Positions 9,601 to 17,967 are shown, numbered from the stretch's first letter. The stretch is DNA of 64,000 nt from SIG565 sp045656145 (GCA_045656145.1 JAZOQP010000015.1:21276-85275); one strand, 5' to 3'. Numbers and translations: made by a program. Notes: generated from the letters alone by a model not told the origin.

Positions 9601-12544
9601 ACTCGGTTATTGCCGAAACATCTTTAAGCAGATTATTGCTATTCATTAATTGCTCAAGAATCTGCTTGTACCCATCAATGAATCGTTGTAGCGTGTGCTC
9701 TTTATAAAGATCGGTGCAGTATTCTGCCATAATGACAACATCGTTATCACGAGGCATCACATTAAAGGTGAAGTCATATTTTGAAGTTGTTATCGGAATA
9801 GGTAATAATTCGGCCTTTTTATCTCCAAATACCACATCGGTCATCTGCTCACTTTGATAAGCAAACATTACGTCAAATAGCGGATTACGATCGGGAGTAT
9901 GAATATCCAGTTTCTTTACCAACTCACCATAAGGATAGTCCTGATGATTGATAGCATTGATAGAGTTTTCTTTTACCTCTTGCAAGAACTCGACTACTGT
10001 TTTTGTGCCAACAGGTTTATTGCGTAAAGCAATGGTATTAACAAACATACCGATCGTATCAAGATACTTTGCACCTCTGCCGCTGATAGGCATACCGACA
10101 ACGATATCCTCATTGCCGCTAAATTTAGACAATAGGATATTAAACCCGCTCATATAGAACACATAAGGGGTGATGTTCTGCTTCTTGCAAAAAGCAAGGA
10201 TTTTATTATGCAGTTCAATATCTACCGAATCATAAATTGTGCTACCGTTAAAGCTTTGCTTTTGACCACGATGATAGTCGGTATTGATTTCCAAAACAGG
10301 CACTTCATCGTTATAAACCGATAGCCAGTATTTTTCACTATCGGTATGATCCTGTTTTTGAACAGCAAACTGTTTGTATTGAACAGGTGCAGTTTCGATA
10401 CTTCTGCCCATATATAACTCATTCAGTTCACTTAAGAATACAGGCATAGAGCTGCCGTCAGTTATGATATGGTGCATATCCACCATTATGGTATTTTCAT
10501 ATACACCAACATGCAAAAGTGGCGCTGTTCCAAGATCAAAGGGGCGGATAAAAGCATTGATATCATCACTGCTTAAAATTTCAACCTTACATTCAACTTT
10601 ATCGTTTATAACCTGGATGATATTACCGTTTTTATTTTCAAAGTGTGTACGCAAGCTTTCGTGACGGGCAATAAGTTTATTGATTGCATTTTGCAAGCGG
10701 TCAATATCAATGTTGTCCACTTTAAATACATACGGCACATTGTAGGTGGTACTGTTGCTGTTCAAACTTTGTGCAGTATAAACACGCATCTGCGCATCGG
10801 TTGCAGAGATATCGCCTGAATAGTCAAATGCTTCCTGTTCGGTTTCTATGACAGTTAGTTTTTCAGCAAGTTCTTTAACGGTATCACATTCAAAGATAGT
10901 TTTTGTATCTGTATGACAACTTTGCTTTTCAAGTTTAGAGATAAGTTCAATCGCCTTTAAACTGTCGCCACCAACATCAAAGAAGTTATCCATAATACCG
11001 ACTTTATCTATGCCGAGCGTTGCCTCAATAGCAGAAACCAGAATCTTCTCTTGCCCCGTGGTGGGTGCAACGTATTCCACGTCGGTTTCGATAGCATAAA
11101 GATCCACTTCAGGCAACGCTTTGCGGTTGATCTTACCGCTTGTGGTCATTGGCATTTCGTCAAGGTGAGTGCAGATATGCGGTAGCATATATTTTGGCAA
11201 CTTCTTGCCGATATGACTGCGAATGTCTTTTGCATCTACTTCGGCACCTGTATAGAAAGCACCGATAAGCTGTCTGCCTTCGTTATTTTTACGTACCACA
11301 ACAACAGCCTGCGAGATACCGTCGATGCCACAAATGGCATTTTCAATTTCTCCAAGCTCGATACGAAGTCCACGAATCTTCACCTGAAAATCATTTCTGC
11401 CAACATATACAATGTTTCCATCCTCACGCCAATAGGCAAGGTCGCCGGTTTTATAAAGTTTACCCTCGCCAAAGGGATTGTCGATAAACTTTTCGGCGGT
11501 GAGTTCTGGTCTGTTTAGATAACCTGCACCGACGCCATCACCGGCAATGCAGAGTTCGCCCGTAACACCAATCGGTACGATATTCATAAACTTATCTACT
11601 ATATAAATTTGTGTATTGGCAATTGGCTTGCCGATATGTATGTCTTTTATATCAATCACCTCCGCAACTGTAACACAAATAGTGGTTTCAGTTGGACCGT
11701 ATATGTTATATATTTTACTATTTGGAGAAACATCCTTAATAAGTTCAACTAAATGCTCCGAAAACACTTCGCCACCGATAACAAAGTTTTTTATTCTTGA
11801 AAGATATGTTTTGTCGTTACTACTTTTAATATAATTCTCGATTTTTGTAGGCGTTGAGAAAAACATGTTGTTTTCACAATGGTCAAACAACTTTTCAAAT
11901 AAAGCTTGGTTATAAATCTCATTTTCACTTGCCAAAACAACTTGTTTGCCTTGTGCAACCGACAAAACCGAATCCATTACGAATGCATCAAAAGTAACAA
12001 TGGTTGCCGAAACAACTGTATCAATGTCTTGCCAAAATCTTTGATTCGCATTAATAAAATTCATCATACCGCTGTGCTTAAGCAATGACATTTTCGGCTT
12101 TCCGGTAGAACCGGAAGTATGTAAAGCACAAAAGACATCGTTATGAGTGACTTCAATATCCAAATTGTTAATACATTTACTTGTAAGCAACTCATGAATA
12201 TTGTTTTCATCTATACAATACTTTGCCTTGCTTTCGGTCAGCATATATTCAATTCTGTCCTCAGGATAAGTAGGATCAATTGGCATATACGCCGCACTTG
12301 ATTTAAGTACACCAAGCATAGCAGAGAACAGATAACTTTTACGGGATAGTTTTATTGCAATGATATCGCCCTTCTTAATTCCGTTATCAAGCAGCGAGTG
12401 AGCAATTTTATTTGCTTGCTGATTAAGTTCTAAATAGTTTAATGTCACATCACAAGCAATAACCGCCGTTTTATTAGGGTGCATATCAACCTGTGCTTCA
12501 AACAATTCGACAACATTAGAAGGTTGTATTTTATCCATATTCAC
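6617..12544 (-). CDS. Nonribosomal peptide synthetase A-T-C-A-T-R
   Basis: A 1975-residue dimodular synthetase. A1 is at about 10-485 (HTSGSTGKPK, YGPTETTIC, YKTGDLAYW), T1 has Ser528 in DNFFDVGGDSL, C is at about 575-1000 with intact HHIITDG at 691, A2 is at about 1030-1500, T2 has DDFFDLGGDSL, and the reductase domain runs from about 1595 to the end (GATGYLG for NADPH, YGRSK catalytic pair). The reductase would release the dipeptide as an aldehyde or alcohol. Tentative ten-residue pocket codes are DAMFVGIICK (A1) and DALFCGVMWK (A2); I cannot assign substrates. The last 161 residues of A1 and A2 differ at only nine positions. The start is GTG 12544 with AGGAGG; ATG 12538 is the alternative. 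Confidence 0.92.
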   Translation of the reverse strand: MNMDKIQPSNVVELFEAQVDMHPNKTAVIACDVTLNYLELNQQANKIAHSLLDNGIKKGDIIAIKLSRKSYLFSAMLGVLKSSAAYMPIDPTYPEDRIEYMLTESKAKYCIDENNIHELLTSKCINNLDIEVTHNDVFCALHTSGSTGKPKMSLLKHSGMMNFINANQRFWQDIDTVVSATIVTFDAFVMDSVLSVAQGKQVVLASENEIYNQALFEKLFDHCENNMFFSTPTKIENYIKSSNDKTYLSRIKNFVIGGEVFSEHLVELIKDVSPNSKIYNIYGPTETTICVTVAEVIDIKDIHIGKPIANTQIYIVDKFMNIVPIGVTGELCIAGDGVGAGYLNRPELTAEKFIDNPFGEGKLYKTGDLAYWREDGNIVYVGRNDFQVKIRGLRIELGEIENAICGIDGISQAVVVVRKNNEGRQLIGAFYTGAEVDAKDIRSHIGKKLPKYMLPHICTHLDEMPMTTSGKINRKALPEVDLYAIETDVEYVAPTTGQEKILVSAIEATLGIDKVGIMDNFFDVGGDSLKAIELISKLEKQSCHTDTKTIFECDTVKELAEKLTVIETEQEAFDYSGDISATDAQMRVYTAQSLNSNSTTYNVPYVFKVDNIDIDRLQNAINKLIARHESLRTHFENKNGNIIQVINDKVECKVEILSSDDINAFIRPFDLGTAPLLHVGVYENTIMVDMHHIITDGSSMPVFLSELNELYMGRSIETAPVQYKQFAVQKQDHTDSEKYWLSVYNDEVPVLEINTDYHRGQKQSFNGSTIYDSVDIELHNKILAFCKKQNITPYVFYMSGFNILLSKFSGNEDIVVGMPISGRGAKYLDTIGMFVNTIALRNKPVGTKTVVEFLQEVKENSINAINHQDYPYGELVKKLDIHTPDRNPLFDVMFAYQSEQMTDVVFGDKKAELLPIPITTSKYDFTFNVMPRDNDVVIMAEYCTDLYKEHTLQRFIDGYKQILEQLMNSNNLLKDVSAITESENYKLLYDFNDTSVDYPRDKCVHQLFEEQVDKTPDSIALKFGDKAFTFAELNGLANGLATELQNNGVGNGDVVAIIAKRSYHIVVAMLAIFKCGAAYLPIDYNYPTDRINTIANDANCKAILTYDVDYSANNVIVIPKSITPVKDNPVCNAKPIDVCGIIYTSGSTGTPKGTLLHHQGLVNYTFGNDALYEGGSCNIGFAIYTFDAFFLDLIPPMLRGKTAVMATEEEQFNQIAFENLIKNNPDCNLFITPAKFKQFVDNRRDMDFFKKIHSICIGGEVFPQEFIGMFSEDTKVYNVYGPTECSMWMLECPVVNEDVTLGKPMKNVQVYILDKSNAIVPIGVTGELCIAGDGVGAGYLNRPELTAEKFIYNPFGKGKLYKTGDLAYWREDGNIVYVGRNDFQVKIRGLRIELEEIESAICSIDGISQAVVVVRKNNEGRQLICAFYTGTEVDAKDIRSHIGKKLPKYMLPHICTHLDEMPLTSSGKINRKALPEVDLANIGNDTEYVVPETQMQKELCKLIEVVLGTTPVGVTDDFFDLGGDSLKAIEFVSKAHNEGIYFNLQNVFDYPTVKALCECIESGDKQPISFDDVDFTEVNKILEKNKVECITASKKKDVGNILLAGATGYLGIHILADFLDNDKGVAYCLVRGKDKVDSTKRLQELLNFYFGNKYADMNRIEVICADLQKDKFGLSDEEYNELLGNVDTVINCAASVKHYGSYKYFYEANVETTKRLIDFCKEADAKLIHTSTLSVSGNTFGDAFDGYISETEKHFYESSLYIEQPLENVYGRSKFEAEKAVLDAMCDGLQANIMRMGNLTNRISDGQFQKNHESNAFLQRVKGVLELGLFPEYLIKDTNYSEFTPIDEAANAVMTIARHFSTEQTVFHINSIKVVYFDKLVEIINQLGYDLKLVNGTVFTEALRQTAKQTGMEHIFETFINDMDENDQLNYDSNIRIENDFTVQYLKQLDFEWSDISIDYLRKYVEYFKKIGYLK

Positions 12545-12571
12545 TTTTCACAACCTCCTTTTTCTACTTTT

Positions 12572-13327
12572 TTATATTGCATCGACCATTAAAAAATCAT
12601 ATGAAATATTTGCAATTTCATCTTCCGTAATATATACACCATCAACATTGATATGATATTTGTTTAAAATATCAGTATAATCAAATTTTTCATTAAAAGG
12701 TTTACTATAATAATAAACCATCCTTTGAAAACAATTTATATAATTTTCTAGAATTTCTATGCATTCATTCGAAACACGCCCCGCATTATAACCATCAATA
12801 AACATCCTAAATTGTTCTTGGCTTTTCCATGAATGGGACATAAAAATCCTAAATCTAAATAAAACCCTTGTAATTTCTTCAGGTAAATACATAGAGATTC
12901 TACTGATGTAACTTAAAAATTTTTTGTCTAGTTCGCAGCGTTCAGTTTCTCGTTCAGGAAATTTTGAAAAATCAGTTTGTAGTGAAATGTTACGAAAATA
13001 TGTGTTGGACATAACTATGTATCGATACATTATTTCGTTAACATCTTCAAGCACGGGAAATACCCTATTAATCCTCAATAAATGCACATCCGAATAACTG
13101 CTCAAAGAAATTTTTTGGCTTTCCAAGATGGCACTTTCATAACTCTTTTGCTTTTCTAGTTCAGACACATACTTTGCTTTTTTCTTTTCCAACAATTGCT
13201 CATTCACTGTAACAGCAATCCTTTTTATCAAAGGGAACACTATCATCAAAATAATTAACGTCATAAAAATATAAAAAGGTATTAAGTTTTCTGAATAAAC
13301 TTTATATATAAAATCCCAGAATGTCAT
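12572..13327 (-). CDS. Membrane-anchored protein inserted between NRPS genes
   Basis: A 251-residue protein of unknown family. One strong hydrophobic helix at about 17-38 is followed by a basic, coiled-coil-like stretch (EKKKAKYVSELEKQKSYE) and a helical soluble domain. ATG 13327 is chosen because AGGTGATCGA directly precedes it and it starts 11 bases after the stop of the upstream NRPS gene; an ATG 14 codons earlier would overlap that gene. No A-domain motif is found here, so it is not the frameshifted remainder of the upstream A domain. Its role in the pathway is unknown. Confidence 0.6.
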   Translation of the reverse strand: MTFWDFIYKVYSENLIPFYIFMTLIILMIVFPLIKRIAVTVNEQLLEKKKAKYVSELEKQKSYESAILESQKISLSSYSDVHLLRINRVFPVLEDVNEIMYRYIVMSNTYFRNISLQTDFSKFPERETERCELDKKFLSYISRISMYLPEEITRVLFRFRIFMSHSWKSQEQFRMFIDGYNAGRVSNECIEILENYINCFQRMVYYYSKPFNEKFDYTDILNKYHINVDGVYITEDEIANISYDFLMVDAI

Positions 13328-13338
13328 TTCGATCACCT

Positions 13339-15522
13339 TTATACTATTTCCCCGTAAGAAACTCCACAAGTTGTTTCTGTAGGACCATAACCATCGAAAA
13401 TAATTGCTTTAGAATATTGTTTTATATCAACAATCAAGTGTTCGGGGAAAGATTCTGCACCACTCATAATTACAGAAAAACAACGCATAGCATTTCGGAA
13501 AGACTTACTTTTCATATAAAGCGATAGCTTAGTAGGGGTTATTATCAGTCCGCAATTCTTACTTTTAAACTTCTCTGTGGCAACATCAATATTTACCAAC
13601 TCTTTTTCAGAAAGCAAAATTATTGTTCTTTCGTTAAGTAAGGGAAGATGTATTTCTTGCAATGTGATATCAAACGCTATTGAATTTAAAGCAAGAATAT
13701 AATCGCAATTCTCTAATAAAATATTTTGAAAGCGATTGGCTTTATTATCGCTTGTGAAGTTTACTACGCCGCTATGATTAATTAGTGCACCTTTGGGTTT
13801 ACCTGTAGAGCCGGAAGTATAGATACAATAACACAAACTGTTGCTTGACATATCAATACTCGGATTTAAAGTATTATTATTGTCAAGTAACTCTTGAATA
13901 TTATCTTCTGCAATAAACAACTTTGCTTTGCTATCTGCAAGCATATAATTAATTCTATCCTGCGGATAATCAGGATCAACAGGCAGATATGCCGCACCAG
14001 TTTTTAAGATACCGAACATTGCTGATATAAGATAACTTTTTCTCGGCAGTGCAAATGCAACAACATCTCCAACGCCAACACCTTTTTCTATAAGTGCGTG
14101 TGCGATTTTGTTTGCTTGTTCATTGAGTTCAGAATAGGTCATTGTTTTATCGCAAGCAATAACGGCAACCTTATCGGGTGTTTTTGCAACTTGTTCCTCA
14201 AACAACTGATGGACGCACTTATCCCTTGGATAATCGATGGCAGTGTTGTTAAACTCATAGAGCAGTTTCTGCCTTTCATCGGCAGAAAGGATCTTTAGTT
14301 CATAAATCTTCTTTGAATCGTCAGCGAGTGCATCAAAAAGCAAATTGCAAATATGCTGATGGATTTTTTCAATTTCGTGTTCAGTGAATTTATCGGTCAA
14401 ATAGTCATAATGAATACGGAAGATGCCCTCATTATCACGGTCGTCGATATGTATCTGTAAACTCTCACTTTGTGAGCCGCTATGATACCAGGTTGTTTCA
14501 ATATTCGCACCTGAAACGGTAGCGTTTTGATAACTGATCATCACATCATAGAACTTTTCAGTAAAATTAAACTCTTTGCGGATAGTAGAAAGCACATCAC
14601 CGTAATTATATTTTTGATGACGGAATACCGAAAAGGCTGTATCTTCGATTGTAGAAAGGTTATCAGCAAAGGATTTGGCGTTATCAAGCTCCATCAACAT
14701 AGGTGCGGTATTCACAAACATACCGACAGTGTTGTTTTCTTTCACACCGCTACGGTTAAGCACCGCTGTACCGATATAAAACTTCTCAGCGTTCATTTTA
14801 ACACGATTTATATAGGTAGCAAGCGCCGCAGTAAACAGCATAAAGGAAGAGGTGCCCTTTTGCTGAGCATAGGTATTGATAACGCTTGTCTGCTCTTTAC
14901 CAATAACAAAGGTTTTTCGACAAGCATTCAGCGAATCGCTCTGCTTTTCGCTGAGATAGGTTACTTCGTCACATTTCTTGAATTGCTCAACAAAGAACGC
15001 CTTATCCTTTTCATAGCGTTTGCTTTGGATATATGTGTTTTCGCTTTCAACATAGTCAGCGTAGGAATAAGCCTCGACTTCTTCGCCGTTCATCAGTTTA
15101 TTAAACTGTGTGCCGAGAAGCGACAAAGTCCAAGCATCACCAACAATATGGTGCAGTTTAATCAGCAAACCATACTGGTCAGGCAAAGTAACGATATTGA
15201 TTTCACAAAGATTACCGTTGAAATCAAGCGGTTTCTTTGCATAATCCTCGGCATAAGTATCCAGCTCTGCTTTATTATTAAAGCAAAGCACATTAAAATC
15301 TTGCTCGGCATAGTCGCTCACCGTTTGCGAAACCTCGCCACCAGCTTCGCAAATGCGGATACGCAAAGCAGCATTAAGCCGATAAAGTTCATTAACGGCT
15401 CGTTTAATTTCGGACAAGTCTTTTTTACCGTTAACAAGCATACTGCCGCAAATAACGGCAATAGCCCCACCGGCAAACTTCTCCATATCATATATTAACT
15501 TTTGTGGTTTAGTTAGATTCAT
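13339..15522 (-). CDS. NRPS condensation protein with truncated A domain
   Basis: A 727-residue protein. The condensation domain is at about 1-430, with HHIVGDA in place of HHxxxDG (the two histidines and aspartate kept). An A domain starts near 445 and has YTSGSTGKPKGAL and YGPTETTCG, but stops sixteen residues after the YGPTET motif begins. It therefore lacks the A6-A10 motifs, the C-terminal lysine and any carrier domain. The A part should be inactive. The condensation domain probably acts in trans, joining an acyl-carrier to the amino acid on T1 of the large synthetase. The start ATG 15522 has a GAAAGTGAG site; this is the first gene of the operon. Confidence 0.88.
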   Translation of the reverse strand: MNLTKPQKLIYDMEKFAGGAIAVICGSMLVNGKKDLSEIKRAVNELYRLNAALRIRICEAGGEVSQTVSDYAEQDFNVLCFNNKAELDTYAEDYAKKPLDFNGNLCEINIVTLPDQYGLLIKLHHIVGDAWTLSLLGTQFNKLMNGEEVEAYSYADYVESENTYIQSKRYEKDKAFFVEQFKKCDEVTYLSEKQSDSLNACRKTFVIGKEQTSVINTYAQQKGTSSFMLFTAALATYINRVKMNAEKFYIGTAVLNRSGVKENNTVGMFVNTAPMLMELDNAKSFADNLSTIEDTAFSVFRHQKYNYGDVLSTIRKEFNFTEKFYDVMISYQNATVSGANIETTWYHSGSQSESLQIHIDDRDNEGIFRIHYDYLTDKFTEHEIEKIHQHICNLLFDALADDSKKIYELKILSADERQKLLYEFNNTAIDYPRDKCVHQLFEEQVAKTPDKVAVIACDKTMTYSELNEQANKIAHALIEKGVGVGDVVAFALPRKSYLISAMFGILKTGAAYLPVDPDYPQDRINYMLADSKAKLFIAEDNIQELLDNNNTLNPSIDMSSNSLCYCIYTSGSTGKPKGALINHSGVVNFTSDNKANRFQNILLENCDYILALNSIAFDITLQEIHLPLLNERTIILLSEKELVNIDVATEKFKSKNCGLIITPTKLSLYMKSKSFRNAMRCFSVIMSGAESFPEHLIVDIKQYSKAIIFDGYGPTETTCGVSYGEIV

Positions 15523-15584
15523 ATCGTAAACTCACTTTCAAAGCCCAAAACCAAGAGGGTACAATTTTCCTATTTTAATTATTT

Positions 15585-15613
15585 ATTATATCATACTATG
15601 TAAAAATTTGCAA
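15585..15613 (-). promoter_or_regulatory. Promoter of the peptide operon
   Basis: Minus strand TTGCAA (15608-15613), 17 bases, TATAAT (15585-15590), with an untranslated leader of about 55 bases before the first NRPS gene. No second strong promoter is evident between 15.5 and 3.7 kb, so the seven genes are probably one transcript. Confidence 0.75.
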
Positions 15614-15678
15614 TCAAAATGCGACATTTATTTCGATTATTGGCTGGACTTGTGGGAAGTATTGTGGTATGTATTTGT

Positions 15679-15699
15679 GTTGCAAAAAGGAGGTGCAAC
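15679..15699 (+). promoter_or_regulatory. Hairpin displaying the ribosome-binding site
   Basis: GTTGCA (15679-15684) pairs with TGCAAC (15694-15699); the nine-base loop AAAAGGAGG is the ribosome site of the next gene. Confidence 0.5.
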
Positions 15700-15703
15700 G
15701 CAC

Positions 15704-15988
15704 ATGACAACACTTGAAGATTTATACTACGGTAACATCAGTCCGCACGAAAGGTATATCAAGCGAGGAACGAGAGTGGACAAGCTCGTTAAGCTGATAT
15801 GCAAGAACGAGGAAGAACTCAACGCAGGACTCACAGAAAAACAGAAAGAAACCTTTGAAAAGTTCAAGGACTGCACAAGCGAACTGTCCTGCATCACCGA
15901 GCGTGAAGCATTCAGTTCGGGATTTATCCTCGCAACGCGCATAATGGTAGAAGTAATGCAAGGATTGGAGGAGGTCGAAGATATATGA
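15704..15988 (+). CDS. DUF6809-like small protein
   Basis: A 94-residue protein starting MTTLEDLYYGNISPHERYI, with a C-terminal EAFSSGFILATRIMVEVM helix. The same pattern is seen in the protein at 59090-59389, so the two are paralogs of the family often labelled DUF6809. Function is unknown. ATG 15704 has AAGGAGG ten bases upstream; that site lies in the loop of a small hairpin (15679-15699). The stop overlaps the start of the lipoprotein gene by four bases. Confidence 0.75.
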   Translation: MTTLEDLYYGNISPHERYIKRGTRVDKLVKLICKNEEELNAGLTEKQKETFEKFKDCTSELSCITEREAFSSGFILATRIMVEVMQGLEEVEDI

Positions 15989-16845
15989 GAAAAACAATTA
16001 TCCTTCTTCTCTGCTGTGGGGTACTCATAAGTATGGTGGGATGCGGCGGTAACACCGCACCTCTGCCTACAGAAAGTTCACCGACAACGGTATCCAAAAC
16101 GACAATAACAGAACCCTCTGCCGAAACAATACCGCCTGTGGCGGCGGTAGAGCCGACAGAGAAAGAAAAAGAGTCTCCCCCGACCGTGAGCGAAGTTCAG
16201 GCAACTGAGCCGAATGTGACCGCCACAGAGCCGACAACAACGGAACAGCCAAAGGGAGAACCAAAGCCTACGGTAACAACAAAACCGACAGAGTCATCGG
16301 CAGCGGAAAACACCAATAAAAACGGATGCATCACCGGAGTGGAAACGGATGATCTACCGAAAGAGAAAATAATAATCCCGCCGAAGCCGAGTGCTGATAT
16401 AGTTGCAAAGAAGGTTGCTGAATACATAAATCAGTTCCGCGCCGAGAAGGGCGATGTCACCGCAACGGTCATCCCCGGTCTGACAGAATACTGCAACTAC
16501 CGATGCAGACAACTTAAAACAAATTTTGCTCACGATACCGCCGACCAAAGAGCAGCCGCCGAAGCCTTACAGTACGGCGAATATGTGGACTGGTCTCTAT
16601 ACGGTATCGAAGGCGAAGAAAATTATTATACTGTTAATGTGCGCGAAGCCATCGGTAAAGGCAACTGGGGTGGCACGGCTGATGAGATAGCCTACTCCAT
16701 AGCCAACGGTTTCAGGAACAGCAAGGGACACTGGTCATATGTCGGCAGCTCCAAGTACACCTATATGGCAGTCGGTGTAATGTATGACGGATATTACTGG
16801 TATGTATGCGTATGCATGGACTCTGAAAATACAGACTTAAAATAA
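15985..16845 (+). CDS. Secreted lipoprotein with CAP-like domain
   Basis: A 286-residue predicted lipoprotein. A hydrophobic signal with lipobox ISMVGC puts Cys20 as the lipidated residue. It is followed by a Thr/Pro/Glu-rich linker (about 22-125) and a C-terminal domain (about 135-280) with NQFRAEKG and GHWSYVGSSKYTYMAVGV, resembling the CAP/SCP-like fold of secreted proteins. Its biochemical role is unknown. It overlaps the DUF6809 gene (ATGA) and is followed by a terminator, making a two-gene operon in the element. Adhesion or interaction with a recipient cell is a guess from position only. Confidence 0.78.
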   Translation: MRKTIILLLCCGVLISMVGCGGNTAPLPTESSPTTVSKTTITEPSAETIPPVAAVEPTEKEKESPPTVSEVQATEPNVTATEPTTTEQPKGEPKPTVTTKPTESSAAENTNKNGCITGVETDDLPKEKIIIPPKPSADIVAKKVAEYINQFRAEKGDVTATVIPGLTEYCNYRCRQLKTNFAHDTADQRAAAEALQYGEYVDWSLYGIEGEENYYTVNVREAIGKGNWGGTADEIAYSIANGFRNSKGHWSYVGSSKYTYMAVGVMYDGYYWYVCVCMDSENTDLK

Positions 16846-16855
16846 GCATAAAAAC

Positions 16856-16916
16856 ACCCACAGGATGCGGCGGTTCTTCACGAAACCTTGCCACAACATC
16901 CGGTGGGTAATTTTTA
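16856..16916 (+). terminator. Terminator after the lipoprotein gene
   Basis: ACCCAC plus GGATG pairs with CATCC plus GTGGGT around a long loop, followed by AATTTTTAT. Confidence 0.65.
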
Positions 16917-16924
16917 TATTTGCC

Positions 16925-16956
16925 TTTGTAGCCGTTTGTTTTATCTGAAACGGCCT
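16925..16956 (-). terminator. Probable terminator of the DUF6076 gene
   Basis: GTAGCCGTTT and AAACGGCCTAC form a stem with a ten-base loop. No long T-run follows on the minus strand, so strength is uncertain. Confidence 0.45.
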
Positions 16957-16995
16957 ACGGGTCGATAAAACTATTTCTGTTCGATTGTACGGGGC

Positions 16996-17967
16996 TTAAT
17001 CATTAACCGCAATAATTTGTAATGCTTCTTCCGCTGTTAATTCGCCTTTGAGGTATTTAGTTCGTGCTTCTGCAGCAAGGTCTCGCCACTCTAAATATTT
17101 ATCAAAAGTTATACCTTTCGGGAGTTGGTCAAGCGAATAATATGCGCGCTCGTATCGCTTATACATTTTGTGCTTGGTGCGGTCGTACGCTTTCAAAACA
17201 GGATCTGCATCCACAGCATTTTTATGAATAATTGCGGGAGCTATTTCTTTGCAAGTTTTTCCGTCCTTCATAATTCTATCGCAATACAGTGTTGGTTTTC
17301 TTGTCTTTGGAATAAAGTACTGTCCGCAACAATGGCATCGGGCAACATTGGGCTTGGAGTTCAGATAGTTCATTAAAAGGAACTGGAAATAACTTTTGGT
17401 GGAACGAAAACGGTATTCCATCTCAAGAGCATTGGTAAAAGTATAGCTTTGTGCAAATGCGCCTTGGGCAAGATTGGCATATTTATCTTCAAAATCCAAA
17501 GGGATGCCAAGTGACAGATCTTCCAAAATCTCTCGCAGCTGAATATAAAAGTGTACCGGCTCGGCAATATGTTCGCAGATTGCCTTTTTTGTTATATAGA
17601 CATACATCGGTGTCCCATCATCCTTTGTTGTATGATCCAAAAGGTCAAACCGTAATAATGAGCCAAGCACCGGAAAAGTAGCTTCAATATCATACACCAA
17701 TTCGTTAGCCTCGGTCAAAAGAACATCAAAGATACCCAAATCCACTTCACCGTAATGGTCGGGATCATCAGATTCTGTTGCTTCTGCCAGTTCTTCAATT
17801 TTAATCAAAGAATCTACATAAGTGTTGTAGTCAAGTTCGGCAAACCATATCAGTTCTGCGCCGATGGTGGTTTCATCAAGCACAGTCTCGCCCTTGTTCG
17901 TAACAAGGGTTCTTTTTATTATACCGCCTTTTTGTAACGTTACATAAAGTCCCGGTGTTCTTTTCAT
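16996..17967 (-). CDS. DUF6076-like zinc-finger protein
   Basis: A 323-residue protein. The N-terminal two thirds have no recognised motif. A zinc-finger-like cluster, RCHCCGQYFIPKTRKPTLYC, lies near residue 220, with a further Cys downstream, then a basic region and a C-terminal helix. It resembles proteins labelled DUF6076 that I associate with mobile elements of Clostridia; function unknown. ATG 17967 is chosen because AGGAGG lies upstream. It is divergent from the RepA-like gene, so it may be a regulator of element functions, by inference. Confidence 0.6.
   Translation of the reverse strand: MKRTPGLYVTLQKGGIIKRTLVTNKGETVLDETTIGAELIWFAELDYNTYVDSLIKIEELAEATESDDPDHYGEVDLGIFDVLLTEANELVYDIEATFPVLGSLLRFDLLDHTTKDDGTPMYVYITKKAICEHIAEPVHFYIQLREILEDLSLGIPLDFEDKYANLAQGAFAQSYTFTNALEMEYRFRSTKSYFQFLLMNYLNSKPNVARCHCCGQYFIPKTRKPTLYCDRIMKDGKTCKEIAPAIIHKNAVDADPVLKAYDRTKHKMYKRYERAYYSLDQLPKGITFDKYLEWRDLAAEARTKYLKGELTAEEALQIIAVND

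Noticed and set aside
14527..15498. A long plus-strand reading frame (323 residues) opposite the NRPS gene
   Set aside because: It is antisense to a clear condensation domain, has no ribosome site and no recognisable family.
12572..15522. Frameshift splitting one C-A-T protein
   Set aside because: No A6-A10 or carrier motifs are found in any frame of 12572-13339; a distinct membrane-protein gene with its own ribosome site is present instead.
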